DNA from: Axinella damicornis
Lineage: Eukaryota > Porifera > Demospongiae > Axinellida > Axinellidae
Assembly (NCBI GenBank): GCA_963931865.1
Contig: OZ007514.1
Coordinates: 5,806,646-5,870,645, forward strand
DNA length: 64,000 nucleotides
Direction of reading: 5' to 3'
Below the pieces are notes generated by a model. It ran no database searches. It was not told the origin of the DNA and saw only the letters and a list, made by a program, of their open reading frames with translations. Shown one piece after another: positions 53,475 to 63,904 of the stretch. The translations under genes and the position numbers were made by a program. Every line of letters begins with the position of its first letter. Position 1 is the first letter of the stretch.

Positions 53475-53691
53475 CAAGGGGGTGACACTCCCGTATACGC
53501 AGTATAGTCAGAGCTGCGACCGGGCTTATCAGCGAATCTTGACCCCGTATACTAACGAAAGGCTGCAGTCGCTATGCATTCTTCCGTATACTATTGGTGG
53601 TCAAGCAGTCAACGGCTGAAATACAGTCAAACGGTCAAGAATCTTTTTGCGATGTGGTCAAGCAGCTCTGACTACGAGTGTCACCCCCTTG
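53475..53691. mobile_element. CAAGGGGGTGACACTC foldback, 217 bp, 5-bp TSD
   Basis: 16-bp perfect ends CAAGGGGGTGACACTC / GAGTGTCACCCCCTTG, flanked by TTCTA on both sides. Block A has ATTCTAATAAG uninterrupted at about 6,879. The superfamily is not assigned. Confidence 0.8.
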
Positions 53692-53807
53692 TTCTAATAA
53701 GCTTCAGCAATGACCCAACAAATGGTGGTGGTGCCGTGGTGGGTTTAATACCCCCATGAGGTGTTTGGAGAAGGTGTTGAAGATGTGTTTCTATTTTGAT
53801 ACCATAG

Positions 53808-53934
53808 ACATCTACAGTGTATGCTGTTGTGATCCTGAAAGATGGTGAGAGTGACAGTGGTGAGGAGACAGCTCAGAGTCTGAAGCAGTTGGTGAAAGAA
53901 GATTGGCTCCTTTGCTGTCCCTCAGCTTGTTATG
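53808..53934 (+). pseudogene. Acyl/acetyl-CoA synthetase exon relic (block B)
   Basis: The B homologue of 9,009-9,129. Inserted bases near the start (ACATCTACAGTGTATGCTG) and a different A-run before KKIGSFAVPQL break the frame in ways not shared with A. Decay was therefore independent after duplication, or both derive from an already dead copy. Confidence 0.45.
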
Positions 53935-54469
53935 GTATGTGAGATGTACCTGTATTTATCTCAAGTTGCATGGTAGATCAAACGTACCGGTAGTCACTGC
54001 AAAAACACGCTACAGTAACCAAGGGCACATGTTCCCATGATTCTCGTAAGCGCTATGGGTCTATCCGAAGGGTGGACGGACGCCGTCGGACGGTATGGAG
54101 CATATCACTTTGCGTCACAGTCTGCATGGCCAACCCAACCATGGAAACCAGAGTTGCCTTCTTCTTACAGCTCACTTCCGTTCCATTGTATTTATGGGAG
54201 CACTAGGCTTCTCTCTTCGATTTTCTTCTACGTTTAAGCAACACTAGCATCGAAGTAACAGAACCGGCCCTTCTTGGCATTTCCAGCGTTGGAATCGTCT
54301 TGCTTTTCAAAATCACTCGCTGTGGTGCCATCCATCATGGGTAATAGAGCCTAAGCGCCTACGAATACCACACAAGCAACTGAATACTTGTTTCTCAATG
54401 TCGATATCAACTACGGGTATGCACTAAGCAGAAGCCAGACTAAATTGTGCTGCAGCGGTTACCAAGTAT

Positions 54470-54935
54470 GACACAAGGAGACGCTATAGCAACCGTGCTG
54501 CTGTATGACAGAAGCCCAATGTGCAGTTAGATCACGTGCAACAATAGAACTGAGCTCCTTCCTAAACTGCTTGTGAATAGTATAGAGTTGATTATGACCT
54601 CCCATATTTAATTGAAGGCAGAGGTGACCATGTAATATATTCTACACTATTTTGGGGGTTGCTACCGTCCCGGAACATCCGGGACAGTTCGGAATTGTTG
54701 TCCCCCATCCTTGTCCCGTACGGAACTTGCCAGAATAACATTAGGTCTGTTCTCATTCCTAGTCTGGTTACAGTCTGGGAACAGAAATAACGAAAGACGT
54801 GTGTTATACATGTACAAGCTGGCTGAGTTGAGCGGATATTGCTTCAAGACTATCTGAAGCAAAGAAGCAAAGAAGGGAGTGCCACTCTGATGCCTTGTGG
54901 GTCGATGAAATCTTGGTGCAGGGTTGCGGTTCGCT
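54470..54935. other. Block-B-specific sequence and inverted fragment
   Basis: No match to A except the inverted piece at 54,840-54,905 (GGGAGTGCCACTCTGATGCC). A short CGGAACATCCGGGACAG/GTCCCGTACGG stretch occurs at 54,672-54,725. No gene recognised. Confidence 0.4.
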
Positions 54936-54944
54936 GTTCGTGGT

Positions 54945-55610
54945 ATAACTGTTCCGCGCAATTTAGGAATTTGCGCAATCTCGAGATTGCGCTGCGCATT
55001 CTCGGAATCCCGAAATTGCGTGCCAATCTCGAGATTGCGCAGCAACACTGCGCAATCTCGAGATTGCGCAGCGACAAGATTGCGCAATCTCGAGATTGCG
55101 CAGTGGCAAGATTGCGCAATCTCGAGATTCCTGACTAAACCCCGGCTGTTTCACCAAAAACTTGAATCAGGGACCACAGGTATCTGCTATGGGGTCGTTC
55201 CGTTGTCTGTGGATAATCTTCTGACCCTTCTCACGTGCTATGGTCTTGCTGGTTTGGCAGCCATTCTCCCCGAATCGCTCTGAACAAAATCTCTCAAAAT
55301 CTTCCCGCTGCTGATCGATAGATGACATCACTCACAGTAGTAGATCGCATAATGTCACGTCTGGAGCAGGAGACCGCTTGTATAAACGGTTTCCGTCCCG
55401 CGAGCGCACTAGCTGTCAACCACATGGCTAAGGTCAGAAGTTTGAAGATTGCGCAATACGTTAGCACAATCTCGAGATTGCGCAAACATATCGCACAATC
55501 TCAGGATTGTTTGCGCAATCTCGAGATTGGCACGCAATTTCAGGATTCCGAGAATGCGCTGCAATCTTGAGATTGCGCAAATTCCTGAATTGTGCGGAAC
55601 ATAACCATGT
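54945..55610. mobile_element. Foldback carrying repeated 20-bp palindromes
   Basis: The outer arms GTTCCGCGCAATTTAGGAAT and ATTCCTGAATTGTGCGGAAC bound 665 bp. Both arms contain copies of GCGCAATCTCGAGATTGCGC (full or one-side-degenerate): five on the left (54,971-55,130) and at least two on the right (55,468-55,540), plus variants. The centre (55,140-55,440) is unique. It is absent from block A. Confidence 0.8.
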
Positions 55611-55984
55611 GTTTTGCCGTGGGGCGGCGAGGGATTACTATAGTTTTACACCAAATGTCCCTGAAGTTATTTTCAGGTGTGCAACCTTATGCTGCCCTTT
55701 GTGTGTCAGTACGACCACTGCCTAGTGCCAAACGGTGGTAGCTGTACCACTGTCCCCCTTCAGTGAGACTGTGGGGCAAACTTTTCTATACTACGTAGTA
55801 CTTGTTATGGCACACTGCTAGAACCCCACCGTCTCCCTTCAGTGACTGTGGGGCGCAGATGGCGTGCAAGAGAAACACTGGGTTATTCGCTAACGCTACG
55901 ACACCATATGAGTAGAGTTTGATAGTAGTGCCCAGAACATTATGTCATGATACTGGTTTTATTGCAGCTGATTAAGTACATTTA

Positions 55985-56289
55985 TTTCAGAACTGTAGAC
56001 ATTCTTCCAGCACTGATTGGATCCTTGTCTTCTTCTGTTAGCGCCACTTCTGTAAAGAATGTACGGCAGGCAATCAAGTTCATAATGCCAGTGGAAGAGA
56101 TATTTGTCAATTCCTATTGAGGCCGTAGTGAGAGGCCATCATGTCTACAATGATATCTGGGCCACTGTTCTTGGTAGAGAATCGCATGCCATGCCAGAAG
56201 AAGTTGGTAACCGGTTGTCACGTGAAGAGCTGGGAGGCATGAGACATAATAGTCTGCTAATTATCCATGGCGTAAAATACATGCCGTGA
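55985..56289 (+). pseudogene. Possible HIRAN-like domain relic (block B)
   Basis: The homologue of 11,426-11,735, with SIPIEAVVRGHHVYNDIW and the same terminal VKYMP stop. A few replacements differ (RESHAMPEEVGNR). It shares the frameshift with A. Confidence 0.35.
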
Positions 56290-56533
56290 AAAATTAATCC
56301 TTGTGAAGCGAAAGTTGAACCGGCGATAATTTCCCACAGTACAAACAAGGGTAGCTGAACAGAATGGGCGTGTGAATAACTCCATGTACTGACTCGTTTC
56401 TCCCAGGCCTCCCCTGTTTCCCAAGACCAATTAGAATACCGGAGCATTACTAGAGATTGGTTGAGATTATTGGCTATAGCAAACAGTGTTGCTTGAGGCT
56501 TTGTGTATGAGCATTGCTTTCTCTGTACTGCAG

Positions 56534-56642
56534 AAGATCCAGCGGAGGTTGGAGGAGGACTTTGCTACCATCCAGACGCTCTCATCGGACCCGAGGTTGA
56601 TCCATCCTAACCTGCCACCCAGCGTGTTTGAAGGGACCAAAG
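56534..56642 (+). CDS. Conserved internal exon of an unrecognised gene (block B)
   Basis: The homologue of 11,980-12,088: 109 nt with the same splice sites, KIQRRLEEDFATIQ ... HPNLPPSVFEGTK. The near-absence of replacements contrasts with the death-domain exons of the same duplication. Product unknown. Confidence 0.45.
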
Positions 56643-57342
56643 GTGAGCCCTGTGCTGAGATGCTAACTGCTGCTGTTGTTGTCAGTGATGTGTGTGAGTA
56701 GCCCAAGGGTATCGGACATGCAGACACAGCCTCATTGTCACACCATGTACATGTACTAAGCATTTGTCCATGTAGTTTAGTTGAGAATGCCATTTGTTGA
56801 ACAGTTTAGGGCTCAGAAGGTATTATACAGCCGACCAGAGCAATCACTCTAGTGAGCTCAACAAGAACTGTACCATCCACAACAGAAGGTGAATTGCACA
56901 CGCCGAATACAATTCCTGGCAATCAGCATTGCATTATGGATGATGGGATGCATGTACAGCCCATGTAAGTCCCTATCGCCTCATTCCCAGCCTCCCCTCA
57001 GCCCCATTCACAGCATTTTCTTCTCACTAGGTTGTTCTCTGGGAGTACTGTACATGCCCCAGTTTCATTTTGGGAAGTTGTCCCTAGTAATCTGTAGTAC
57101 TCTCTGGTAACCTCCAGCAATCTCTAGTAATCTCTAGTAATCTCTAGTTTTCCCTGTACATTGTTTGTAGTAATCTCTAGAAATCTCTGGTTAGCTTCCC
57201 AATGTGGATGCAGATTGACACTGTTATTAGCCTCGTTCCTGGTATCCACTGTTCACTCATGCACGAGCAGTTCCATTACATTCTCCGTATAATTCATCGA
57301 GATACGTAAGCTGAAGTAACACGGACAAATATATGACTCCAG

Positions 57343-57434
57343 CTTCATACGAGGCCGTGGTTTTGAAGTCTGTGGACAGCGATATACGCCTCTTCTACCT
57401 TTCCGAAGTGGACATGAAGCACGATAGAGACCTG
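57343..57434 (+). CDS. Conserved internal exon of an unrecognised gene (block B)
   Basis: The homologue of 12,872-12,963: 92 nt, SYEAVVLKSVDSDIRLFY ... DMKHDRDL, acceptor ATGACTCCAG, donor GTAAGA. In phase with the preceding exon at 56,534-56,642. Confidence 0.4.
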
Positions 57435-57944
57435 GTAAGACCCCATAGAAATTCGACCTGGCCGTATTTAACCATATAAACACATTCTTGCCATTATGTA
57501 CGTACTGTATTGCTGTCAGTTGTTCGTCCTCAGCACCGTTCCTGGCTTTTCAACCTTACCGAAGGTGTACGGCACGGCTTGGTTGAACAGAGCTGCGTCT
57601 TGTAGGTGTAAAACGACTCCTGTGTTTCAGTAATGTACGGTCGTGCAACACGGAGTAGTATAACAGTAGTTTCCAAGTTCCCCACAAAAACCTGGGGAGC
57701 CGCGCATACGCAAACAGTGGATGCCAGGAGCTCTTCTCCCCAATTACCGAGCGCCTGGGAACGAGGCTACACTGGTGCAAAGGTCAAGTATGCGGGTGAA
57801 TGAAGCAGAGGGGATGAGTCAACCACTTTGGTTAGAACTGTCCATTTTCTTCTCGCTAGGTCAAATTTTACTGGGAGTACTGTATGTGCCCCAGTTTCAT
57901 TTTGGGAAGTTGTCCCTAGTAATCTTTAGAGTATACAAGTAGCT

Positions 57945-58472
57945 TCGCTCGCTTCGCTCGCTTCGCTCGCTCAGCTACTTCCCCCTCGTTCACCTACGGG
58001 AGTAATCCGGTGCTGGACAGCTCTCTGTGCAGAACTGCTGCTCCCCGACTGTGTAGCTTCAGCTGCTGCACCCCGATTGCGTCGATCCGCTTCAAACTGC
58101 TTTTCCCCATTTCAGTCCGCTTCAGCTGCTGCCCACCGATTGCGTCTCTTCAGCTGCTGCTCGCCACTTGCGTTCGCTTCAGCTGCTCTTCCCCGATTTC
58201 AACAGCTCCCCGATTGCGTCCGCTTCGGCTGCTGCTCCCCGATTGTATCCGCTTCAACTGCAGCTCCCCGATTGCGTCCGCTTGTAGCCTCACCTGTTCT
58301 GGAAGATTCCAGCCCATGCCCAATGTTCTCGAACGTTCTTCGCAGAGTTCGAGGTTCAGTACATTGAAGTACGAAGGTCGCGTGTCACTAGTCTAGTCCC
58401 GCCCCACGAACTTCCCACTTCCGTCACACACACACACATGGACGCACATTAAAATCTTAATATATTGATAGT
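57945..58472. mobile_element. Second copy of the window-start element
   Basis: Begins with GCTTCGCTCGCTTCGCTCGC repeats, then TGCTGCTCCCCGA-type CT-rich units, and ends TTAAAATCTTAATATATTGAT. It interrupts sequence that is continuous in A at about 13,460 (GAGTACAGTTGTACAAATTC). Confidence 0.65.
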
Positions 58473-58564
58473 TGTACAAATTCCACCAATCAGATTGCTC
58501 ACTGCGAGGTATCTAAATCCCATAGTGAAACCTCGTACGGGGTTTCACTATTGAGCCCACAGGG

Positions 58565-58954
58565 TAGCCTCGTTCCCAGGCCCGCGCGCCACTTTCGGTT
58601 GCACGAAAGAACGCGGAGGGCCTTGTATGTTTCCTCACGTGCGTGACGTCGAGGGTAGAAAGGTGGTAGAAAGGACTTAATAGAACGTGGGTGAACTGGA
58701 GCTCAGAACAGCAAGAAGAGCAAAGGTACGACGTAACTTACCACACGTATCTTGCTAGCGGGGGGCGACTGTCATACACACCAAGCGTTGAACGTGTAGT
58801 TGGTTGAACAATACGCAAAACTTCACCTATTCGTTCTGAAAATTTTGGCCGTTTGTCGATTACGTAATGCTCACGTGAGGAAACATACCAGGCTCTCCCC
58901 GCTTTTCCGTACTGCAAGCGACGAAAAGCTGGGCGGGGCCTGGGAACGAGGCTA
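58565..58954. mobile_element. TAGCCTCG foldback-family element, 390 bp
   Basis: A second copy of the 47,294 element with better ends (TAGCCTCGTTCCCAGGCC, GGCCTGGGAACGAGGCTA). The left flank CCCACAGGG is repeated as CCCACAAGG after six extra bases on the right. The block A site (about 13,549) is empty. Confidence 0.8.
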
Positions 58955-59354
58955 CTCGTACCCACAAGGTACTGTACTTGTAAAAAGTTATTGTTTACTG
59001 CCAACTTGAAATCCATGGCAACTAACAGGCTACTGTATTATACAGCTGCTTTAGAATTACAGGCAGTGCACATATCTGTGTACTCAGTCTCTTGTGTACG
59101 TTTTTGTTGGAAGTACAACGGCTACAGCAAACCATGAGCGCTCGATGGAGGAGCTATAAAAGCTTGCGGTCACTGGTGGGGTGGAGCCATGTGACTGCTC
59201 GATCGTGCGCAAGTCACTCGAGCACCTCGTATGTCAGCGGCCTTGTCGTACTCGTAGCCAGTCTGTTATTTCATCAAAAAGGACCTCCAACTCGTAGGTT
59301 ATTTTGTTTACAACTGAAGGCGCTAGCGTAGTTACCGTTGCTATACTCTAAATC

Positions 59355-59487
59355 GGTTAGACACTGAGACCAATGGGATCTACGCAATTTAGAAACCCTC
59401 GGGCCCTTAGTAGCGCCCTCGCTGCGCTTGGGACGCTACAGCCCAGGGCCCTCGGGTTTCTAAATCCCTTGGTCTCAGTGTCTAACC
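59355..59487. mobile_element. Foldback GGTTAGACACTGAGACCAA family (block B copy)
   Basis: The orthologue of 13,901-14,064, shorter because it lacks the internal duplication and part of the right arm. Confidence 0.75.
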
Positions 59488-59504
59488 TGTATGTAGTACG
59501 TATA

Positions 59505-60425
59505 TGTAATAGCATGATTTGGAGTGCAATTTGGGAATTAATTGCACGAGTAAGGTTTGTAATTTCACGAGGCGAAGCCGAGTGAAATTACTGACCTTAC
59601 GAGTGCAATTAATTCCCAAAATTGCACTCCAAATCATGCTATCACATATTAATCATATAGAAACTGAGTTATCAATCAGTTGCACAGCAAAGATTCTTTG
59701 ATACAGCAATAACTGTACACAGAAAGTATATGCAACGACACGGATGCAGCTATCAGTCCGGTATCAGTCCCTATTATGTAGGCAGGAGGTCCTTGACGCT
59801 GTGTAGTAGCGTACTGCATGCTTGAATTGATTGTCACCAGCACTAGCCTCACACAGTGGTAGCTACTGTGATGCCACGCTGTTTTTGCCACCGTCTCAAG
59901 CCGTGGTACGGCCCCAGTTGTTGGTTGTCGGTATCCTTCAGGCCGCGTGGCAACTCTTGGGAGCTGGTAAGCATTGCTCGTAGGCGGAGCAGTGGGTGTG
60001 GCAGCATCGCCTTGCTGTTTATTGTCCATGTTTCGGCGACCGTCGAGTGCGAGTTCCGTTGTCAGTCGCGTCGAGTACGAGTTCTCCCCGCCAGCGACAT
60101 CTTCGGTATTTTCGCACACGCTCTCTTGAAGAAACGCAGCAATAGTGGGACAGGAAAATTCATTTGACCAGTAGCTACCCTCTGCCATGACGCTTAGCTA
60201 CCTTTATGTACTCGATAATCGTTTGTTTACTTTTCTGTTCGAACCTAGAAACCACGTAGAAACCGCTGCGGCATTAACCAATCAGCTCGTGATTACACTT
60301 TTTTGCACTCGTACCAGTGCAAAAAAGTGTAATCAGCAGCTGATTGGCTGAAAGCAGTGCAGATTACAGAAATAATTGCACTCTCGCGGTATAGGCGTTT
60401 TATATAGAAACTTGTTATCACTATA
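59505..60425. mobile_element. Block-B-specific 0.9-kb insertion
   Basis: A reads from GTAGTAC straight to TCTCTGGTAACC (about 14,075); B has about 920 bp between them. It includes an inverted repeat at 59,512-59,645 (GCATGATTTGGAGTGCAATT and mirror), the 59,676-60,188 ORF and a second inverted repeat at 60,277-60,350 (AATCAGCTCGTGATTACACT and mirror). The flanking TATATG pair may be the target duplication. Class unknown. Confidence 0.6.
59676..60188 (-). CDS. Unrecognised 170-codon ORF in the B-only insertion
   Basis: ATG at 60,188 has a good context (G at -3, G at +4). The first 75 residues (MAEGSYWSNEFSCPTIAAF ... LDGRRNMDNKQQGDAA, PTAPPTSNAYQLP) look like ordinary soluble protein. After YHC a GTGAGG donor-like site occurs (about 59,851), so the later residues may be intron. 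Hydrophobic palindromic DNA with a CCAAT-like motif lies upstream at about 60,280-60,345. No family recognised. Confidence 0.3.
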   Translation of the reverse strand: MAEGSYWSNEFSCPTIAAFLQESVCENTEDVAGGENSYSTRLTTELALDGRRNMDNKQQGDAATPTAPPTSNAYQLPRVATRPEGYRQPTTGAVPRLETVAKTAWHHSSYHCVRLVLVTINSSMQYATTQRQGPPAYIIGTDTGLIAASVSLHILSVYSYCCIKESLLCN

Positions 60426-60429
60426 TGAT

Positions 60430-60595
60430 TATCTCTGGTAACCTCTAGCAATCTCTAGTTATCTAGTATTCCCTGTATATCATTTGTAGTAATCTCTAGT
60501 AATCTCTAGTAATCTCTAGTAATCTCTAGTATTCTCTAGTAATCTCTAGTAATCTCTAGTAATCTCTAGTAATCTCTGGTTAACTCTAGTAGTAC
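60430..60595. repeat. 10-bp satellite (AATCTCTAGT)n, block B
   Basis: The orthologue of 14,075-14,215, with more homogeneous units than in A. Confidence 0.85.
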
Positions 60596-60811
60596 CAATG
60601 TGGATGCAAATTGAGTAGTTATGTGTGACAGGTCAGTGTTACAGTGGACCTGACTAATGAGTTCTCATTTTGGGGCAACTGGAAAAGCAGGGAACGGGAA
60701 ACAGGACTGGAGTGGGAGCGATGAGTCGAGTCTGGTTTCTGCCCTTGTGAAAGTGGCTGCTCTTGTGAATACCCTTCAAGAAGGCAAAGCATGCTAACAC
60801 AGCTCAATTAA

Positions 60812-61776
60812 GGTAGGAAGCACGGCATCGGCGAAATCGCGCAATTTTGCTCATGAATAATTAATGAGATGACGTCACTCGCATACGGTTATTTAGAGTT
60901 ATTCATCTGTTTACGTTTTCCCATGGCGGCAACCGGAATAAACAAGGGGGGCTTCTCTCTTTGATGCGGCTAGCGGCCCTTTCAACTTTAAAATCGGTAC
61001 TCTGATGTGGCCGTGCGGTACCTTGAAGATTTGTTTGAACACTCTTTTTTTTCTTTTTTTAAAGTAAAGAGCTATTCTGGCTTATTGAATGTAGCGATGG
61101 GCTGTCTGAGTGTGAATAGCTAGGTGGAGTGAGCAGGAATGTTTGTGGGTCTGCTGAAGTGGCTGAAGAACAGCCTGGAAAGTGAACAGCCTCCGACAGC
61201 TCCCTGGCCAAGGTACTCTAGAGTGTTGACCTTTCGACATTACAGGCCCCGCCCATTTTCGTGTTAGGGCGAATTTGGCTGGTTTGGTAGCTGGACTGGG
61301 CTGGTGAGAGGGAGTAGATGTGTGGCCAAAACTCAGTAACCGAGAGGTGAACGTGGAAAAGCATCCCTAGTTTTGCAGGGGGTAGGTTGACCTTTTGGAA
61401 ACTGGCATTGGCTTTGGTCTGTTTTAGTTGGCGTGCGTGGAATTTTTTTTGAAAGCCTAGGGTAGCCAAACCTGTTTTGAGGGTGGCAGTGAGCTTTGGG
61501 CTGTAGCCTGCAAGTGAGGAGAGCAGGTGGTAAATCCATCCGTAGTTTTTGGGCCTGTTTTGTGTGTGTATTGATGATGGGGTCAGAGTGTGGGTGGGGC
61601 CTTGGAGAGGGTCCAAATTTTCAGTTTCGTAGAGGGCCTTAAAATTGAGTTTTATGGCCTTTTCAAGCAGAGGGAGCAGTTTGATGCAAAGTATTGCTGA
61701 AACTTGTGTACGCTTTGATGCTGCCCATTTATCCATCAACTTGGTTTCGGAGATCGCGGTACCCATGTTTACTACC
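60812..61776 (-). mobile_element. TTAA-flanked 965-bp element, copy 2 (inverted, intact ORF)
   Basis: Flanked by TTAA at 60,808-60,811 and 61,777-61,780, in opposite orientation to 45,604-46,578. Block A runs through the left flank (CAGCTCAATTAAAGC, about 14,437). The sequence between there and 16,437 of A is missing on the right, so a deletion accompanied or followed insertion. Confidence 0.82.
61218..61766 (-). CDS. 182-aa ORF of the TTAA element, function unknown
   Basis: ATG at 61,766 lies 10 bases inside the element end, and the frame runs to TAA/TAG at 61,218. The product starts MGTAISETKLMDKWAASK (a possible N-myristoylation context) and is Leu/Lys-rich (ILCIKLLPLLEKAIKL). It contains YGWIYHLLSSLAGYSP, LGFQKKFH, HVHLSVTEFWPHIYSLSP and ends near KMGGACNVERSTL. 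The other copy preserves the same protein apart from a one-base deletion and a few replacements. It is not a recognisable transposase. It could be a captured host fragment or an accessory protein. Confidence 0.5.
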   Translation of the reverse strand: MGTAISETKLMDKWAASKRTQVSAILCIKLLPLLEKAIKLNFKALYETENLDPLQGPTHTLTPSSIHTQNRPKNYGWIYHLLSSLAGYSPKLTATLKTGLATLGFQKKFHARQLKQTKANASFQKVNLPPAKLGMLFHVHLSVTEFWPHIYSLSPAQSSYQTSQIRPNTKMGGACNVERSTL

Positions 61777-61847
61777 TTAATGCCTGCATTAATCCAGATC
61801 CATGTGAACCTGCTCAAGTTGACGGACCCTCCCTCCCTCTTCCATAG

Positions 61848-62013
61848 TTGCTGTGTGCGAGTGGCGTGCCATTGTGATCAGCATGAATTCAATGATTTCC
61901 TCGAAGAGTATAGTTACAAGTTGTACTCAGTAATCAGCCAGCGTCACCATCCTCAGAAAGTCAAGATTGAGATTGGAGCTGTGAATTGTGCCTGTGCAAT
62001 GAGCAGAAAATAG
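61848..62013 (+). CDS. Exon candidate ending in a stop (block B)
   Basis: After acceptor CTCTTCCATAG the frame reads CCVRVACHCDQHEFNDF, LEEYSYKLYSVISQRHHPQK, VKIEIGAVNCACAMSRK and a stop. The block A copy (about 16,500-16,695) is broken by an internal stop and deletions, so only B is open. Not recognised; conserved hydrophobic/charged alternation suggests former coding. Confidence 0.35.
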
Positions 62014-63461
62014 CATGTTCAAAAGTGTCTCCTGGGTCTGCTTGCCTGGCCTGAAGCCATATTCATCCTGAAATCAATTTGAACTTTGGTTGCATTAGCG
62101 CCGAAATCACACTGGACCAAAGGCTATAATCTATGGTTTTTCATGATGGGGGTCAAAATCCAACCTACAGCAGAATGGACCTGATTTGAAGTTCTATTCG
62201 TGCTGATTACAATGGCACAAACCACCGGCCCATATCTCGTTCCTAGCCCTGGATAAATGACATACATGTAGTACAAGACATTTCACTTACCGCATAACTC
62301 GGAATGCCATATGATTGAGATGTGACGCTGCGGATTGTGTCAGTAGGAATGAACCTTCAAATGATGTTCTAATTTCTCTCGGCCTGCTTGCCTGCCAGCC
62401 TGGCTGGCTTTGTGCCAATTTCATCAGCAAATGATGTCCTAAAAATCGATTTGAATGTCAGTCACAGTTTTGGCAAAATCACGCTAGACCAAAGGCTATA
62501 ATCCTTGCTTTTTCATGATTAATTGTGTCAAAATCCAACTTGCAGTCTGCTTGCCTGCAAGTCATGCCTGCCTGGCCTTGTGTGCCGTCTTGTCCTAAAA
62601 ATGGATTTGAATGCCAGTCTCATTTGCACCAAAATCACAGTGTAGTCATAGTGTGGTAGCTAAAAGGGTCAAGTATGTTCCCCAACTTCCCCTCCTCTGT
62701 GAGCAGCTGGTGTTGGTGATAAGGTACAAGTGTACATGTGTTCTTATGTCAACTTCAGCACAGCAACACTGGCCCTATCCCGTTGCTAAGGTGTTGCTAA
62801 GGAAATGGGTAGTATTCCCAGCCTCCACAACAGTGGCAGCATACACTAACAAACAGGACTTGATTTTATCTTGCTGGCTTCACTGTGTATCCTTGGTCAG
62901 GGATCTGTCCCTCACCAGTTGCTATGTTGAGTCCCAACTCCAGTACTATATGCCAGGTAGATGGTGGACTGTGAGTAGTGAGTAGCTAGGCAGTGTTTGT
63001 ACCCCCACGCTACTGGTAGCTGTGTAGCTAGCCAGGAATTGACCTCTTGTGAATGTGTGTTGGGGTGTTCTGTATGGACCAGCTCTATTCCTTACCTCCA
63101 TACATACAGTTGAGAACATTGCTACCAACTGCTGCTCCGTGGACAATGGAATGGCAGGAGGAAGCAGAAGGAGGGTGTGTACGTGTTGACCAGCTGACAT
63201 AAGATGAGTCATGTGTAGGTAAGGGAGCGCTATAAGATTGCAAATAGCACCAGAATTACCGTCCTATTTGCTGTGTGAAGCTAGTCTCGTTGCCAGCTGG
63301 TGATACCTGTGGAAAATCTGTCTGGTAACATTGGCTTGGTATAGCGGCACAGCGTGGAGGGCATTAATTGAGGCATAAACAACCATGTTAGCCTATACAG
63401 GTTCTGCACTTACATCACTTGTGTCTAGCAACAGTGTCTAGGGCACCATATGTGCAATACT

Positions 63462-63699
63462 AAGGTAGGGCGGGGTAATTCGGGCCACGGTATAGTACGG
63501 GGTAATTCGGGCCACTTCAACGTTGCAACAGGAAAGAAGCATCCTTTTTATTCTTGCTTCTAGTGAGTTGTAGGCAGGTTGAGTCCCTGGATATACATGG
63601 CCAGAAGTTTGCCTAAAGTCTGTCCGTTTTTAGTTACCGTTGACCTGAAGTTGAAGTGGCCCGAATTACCCCGTGGCCCGAATTACCCCGCCCTACCTT
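63462..63699. mobile_element. Foldback AAGGTAGGGCGGGGTAATTC, 238 bp
   Basis: Ends AAGGTAGGGCGGGGTAATTC / GAATTACCCCGCCCTACCTT with a second inner copy of GGGGTAATTCGGGCCAC on each side. The GGTAG end recalls the TTAA families; the flanks are CTAA and TTAT, possibly mutated TTAA. Confidence 0.7.
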
Positions 63700-63904
63700 A
63701 TATTCTTTTGCCCGGCTGGAAACACAGTCATCACAATTGACAATGCAGTGTTTCTATTGGTTCGCTCAAATTCCTGCCTGAAGGTGTTGGAATTTTTTGA
63801 TGAGTGTCAAGAAAACTGCCAGACGGATTTTTGGTAGGTGCTTCCAGCTGGGCACGAGACTAGTGTGCAGCCTGCCTCTAGATCTGCTGATATTCTTCAT
63901 TCAG

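Larger units (their letters stand above)
45436..63230. repeat. Block B of the large segmental duplication
   Basis: Collinear with block A (about 480-17,960). Anchors: 510/45,480, 921/46,891, 3,370/48,992, 5,589/51,769, 6,533/52,749, 9,009/53,808, 11,980/56,534, 12,872/57,343, 13,901/59,355, 17,740/63,040. Length differences map to insertions or deletions listed separately. Confidence 0.9.
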
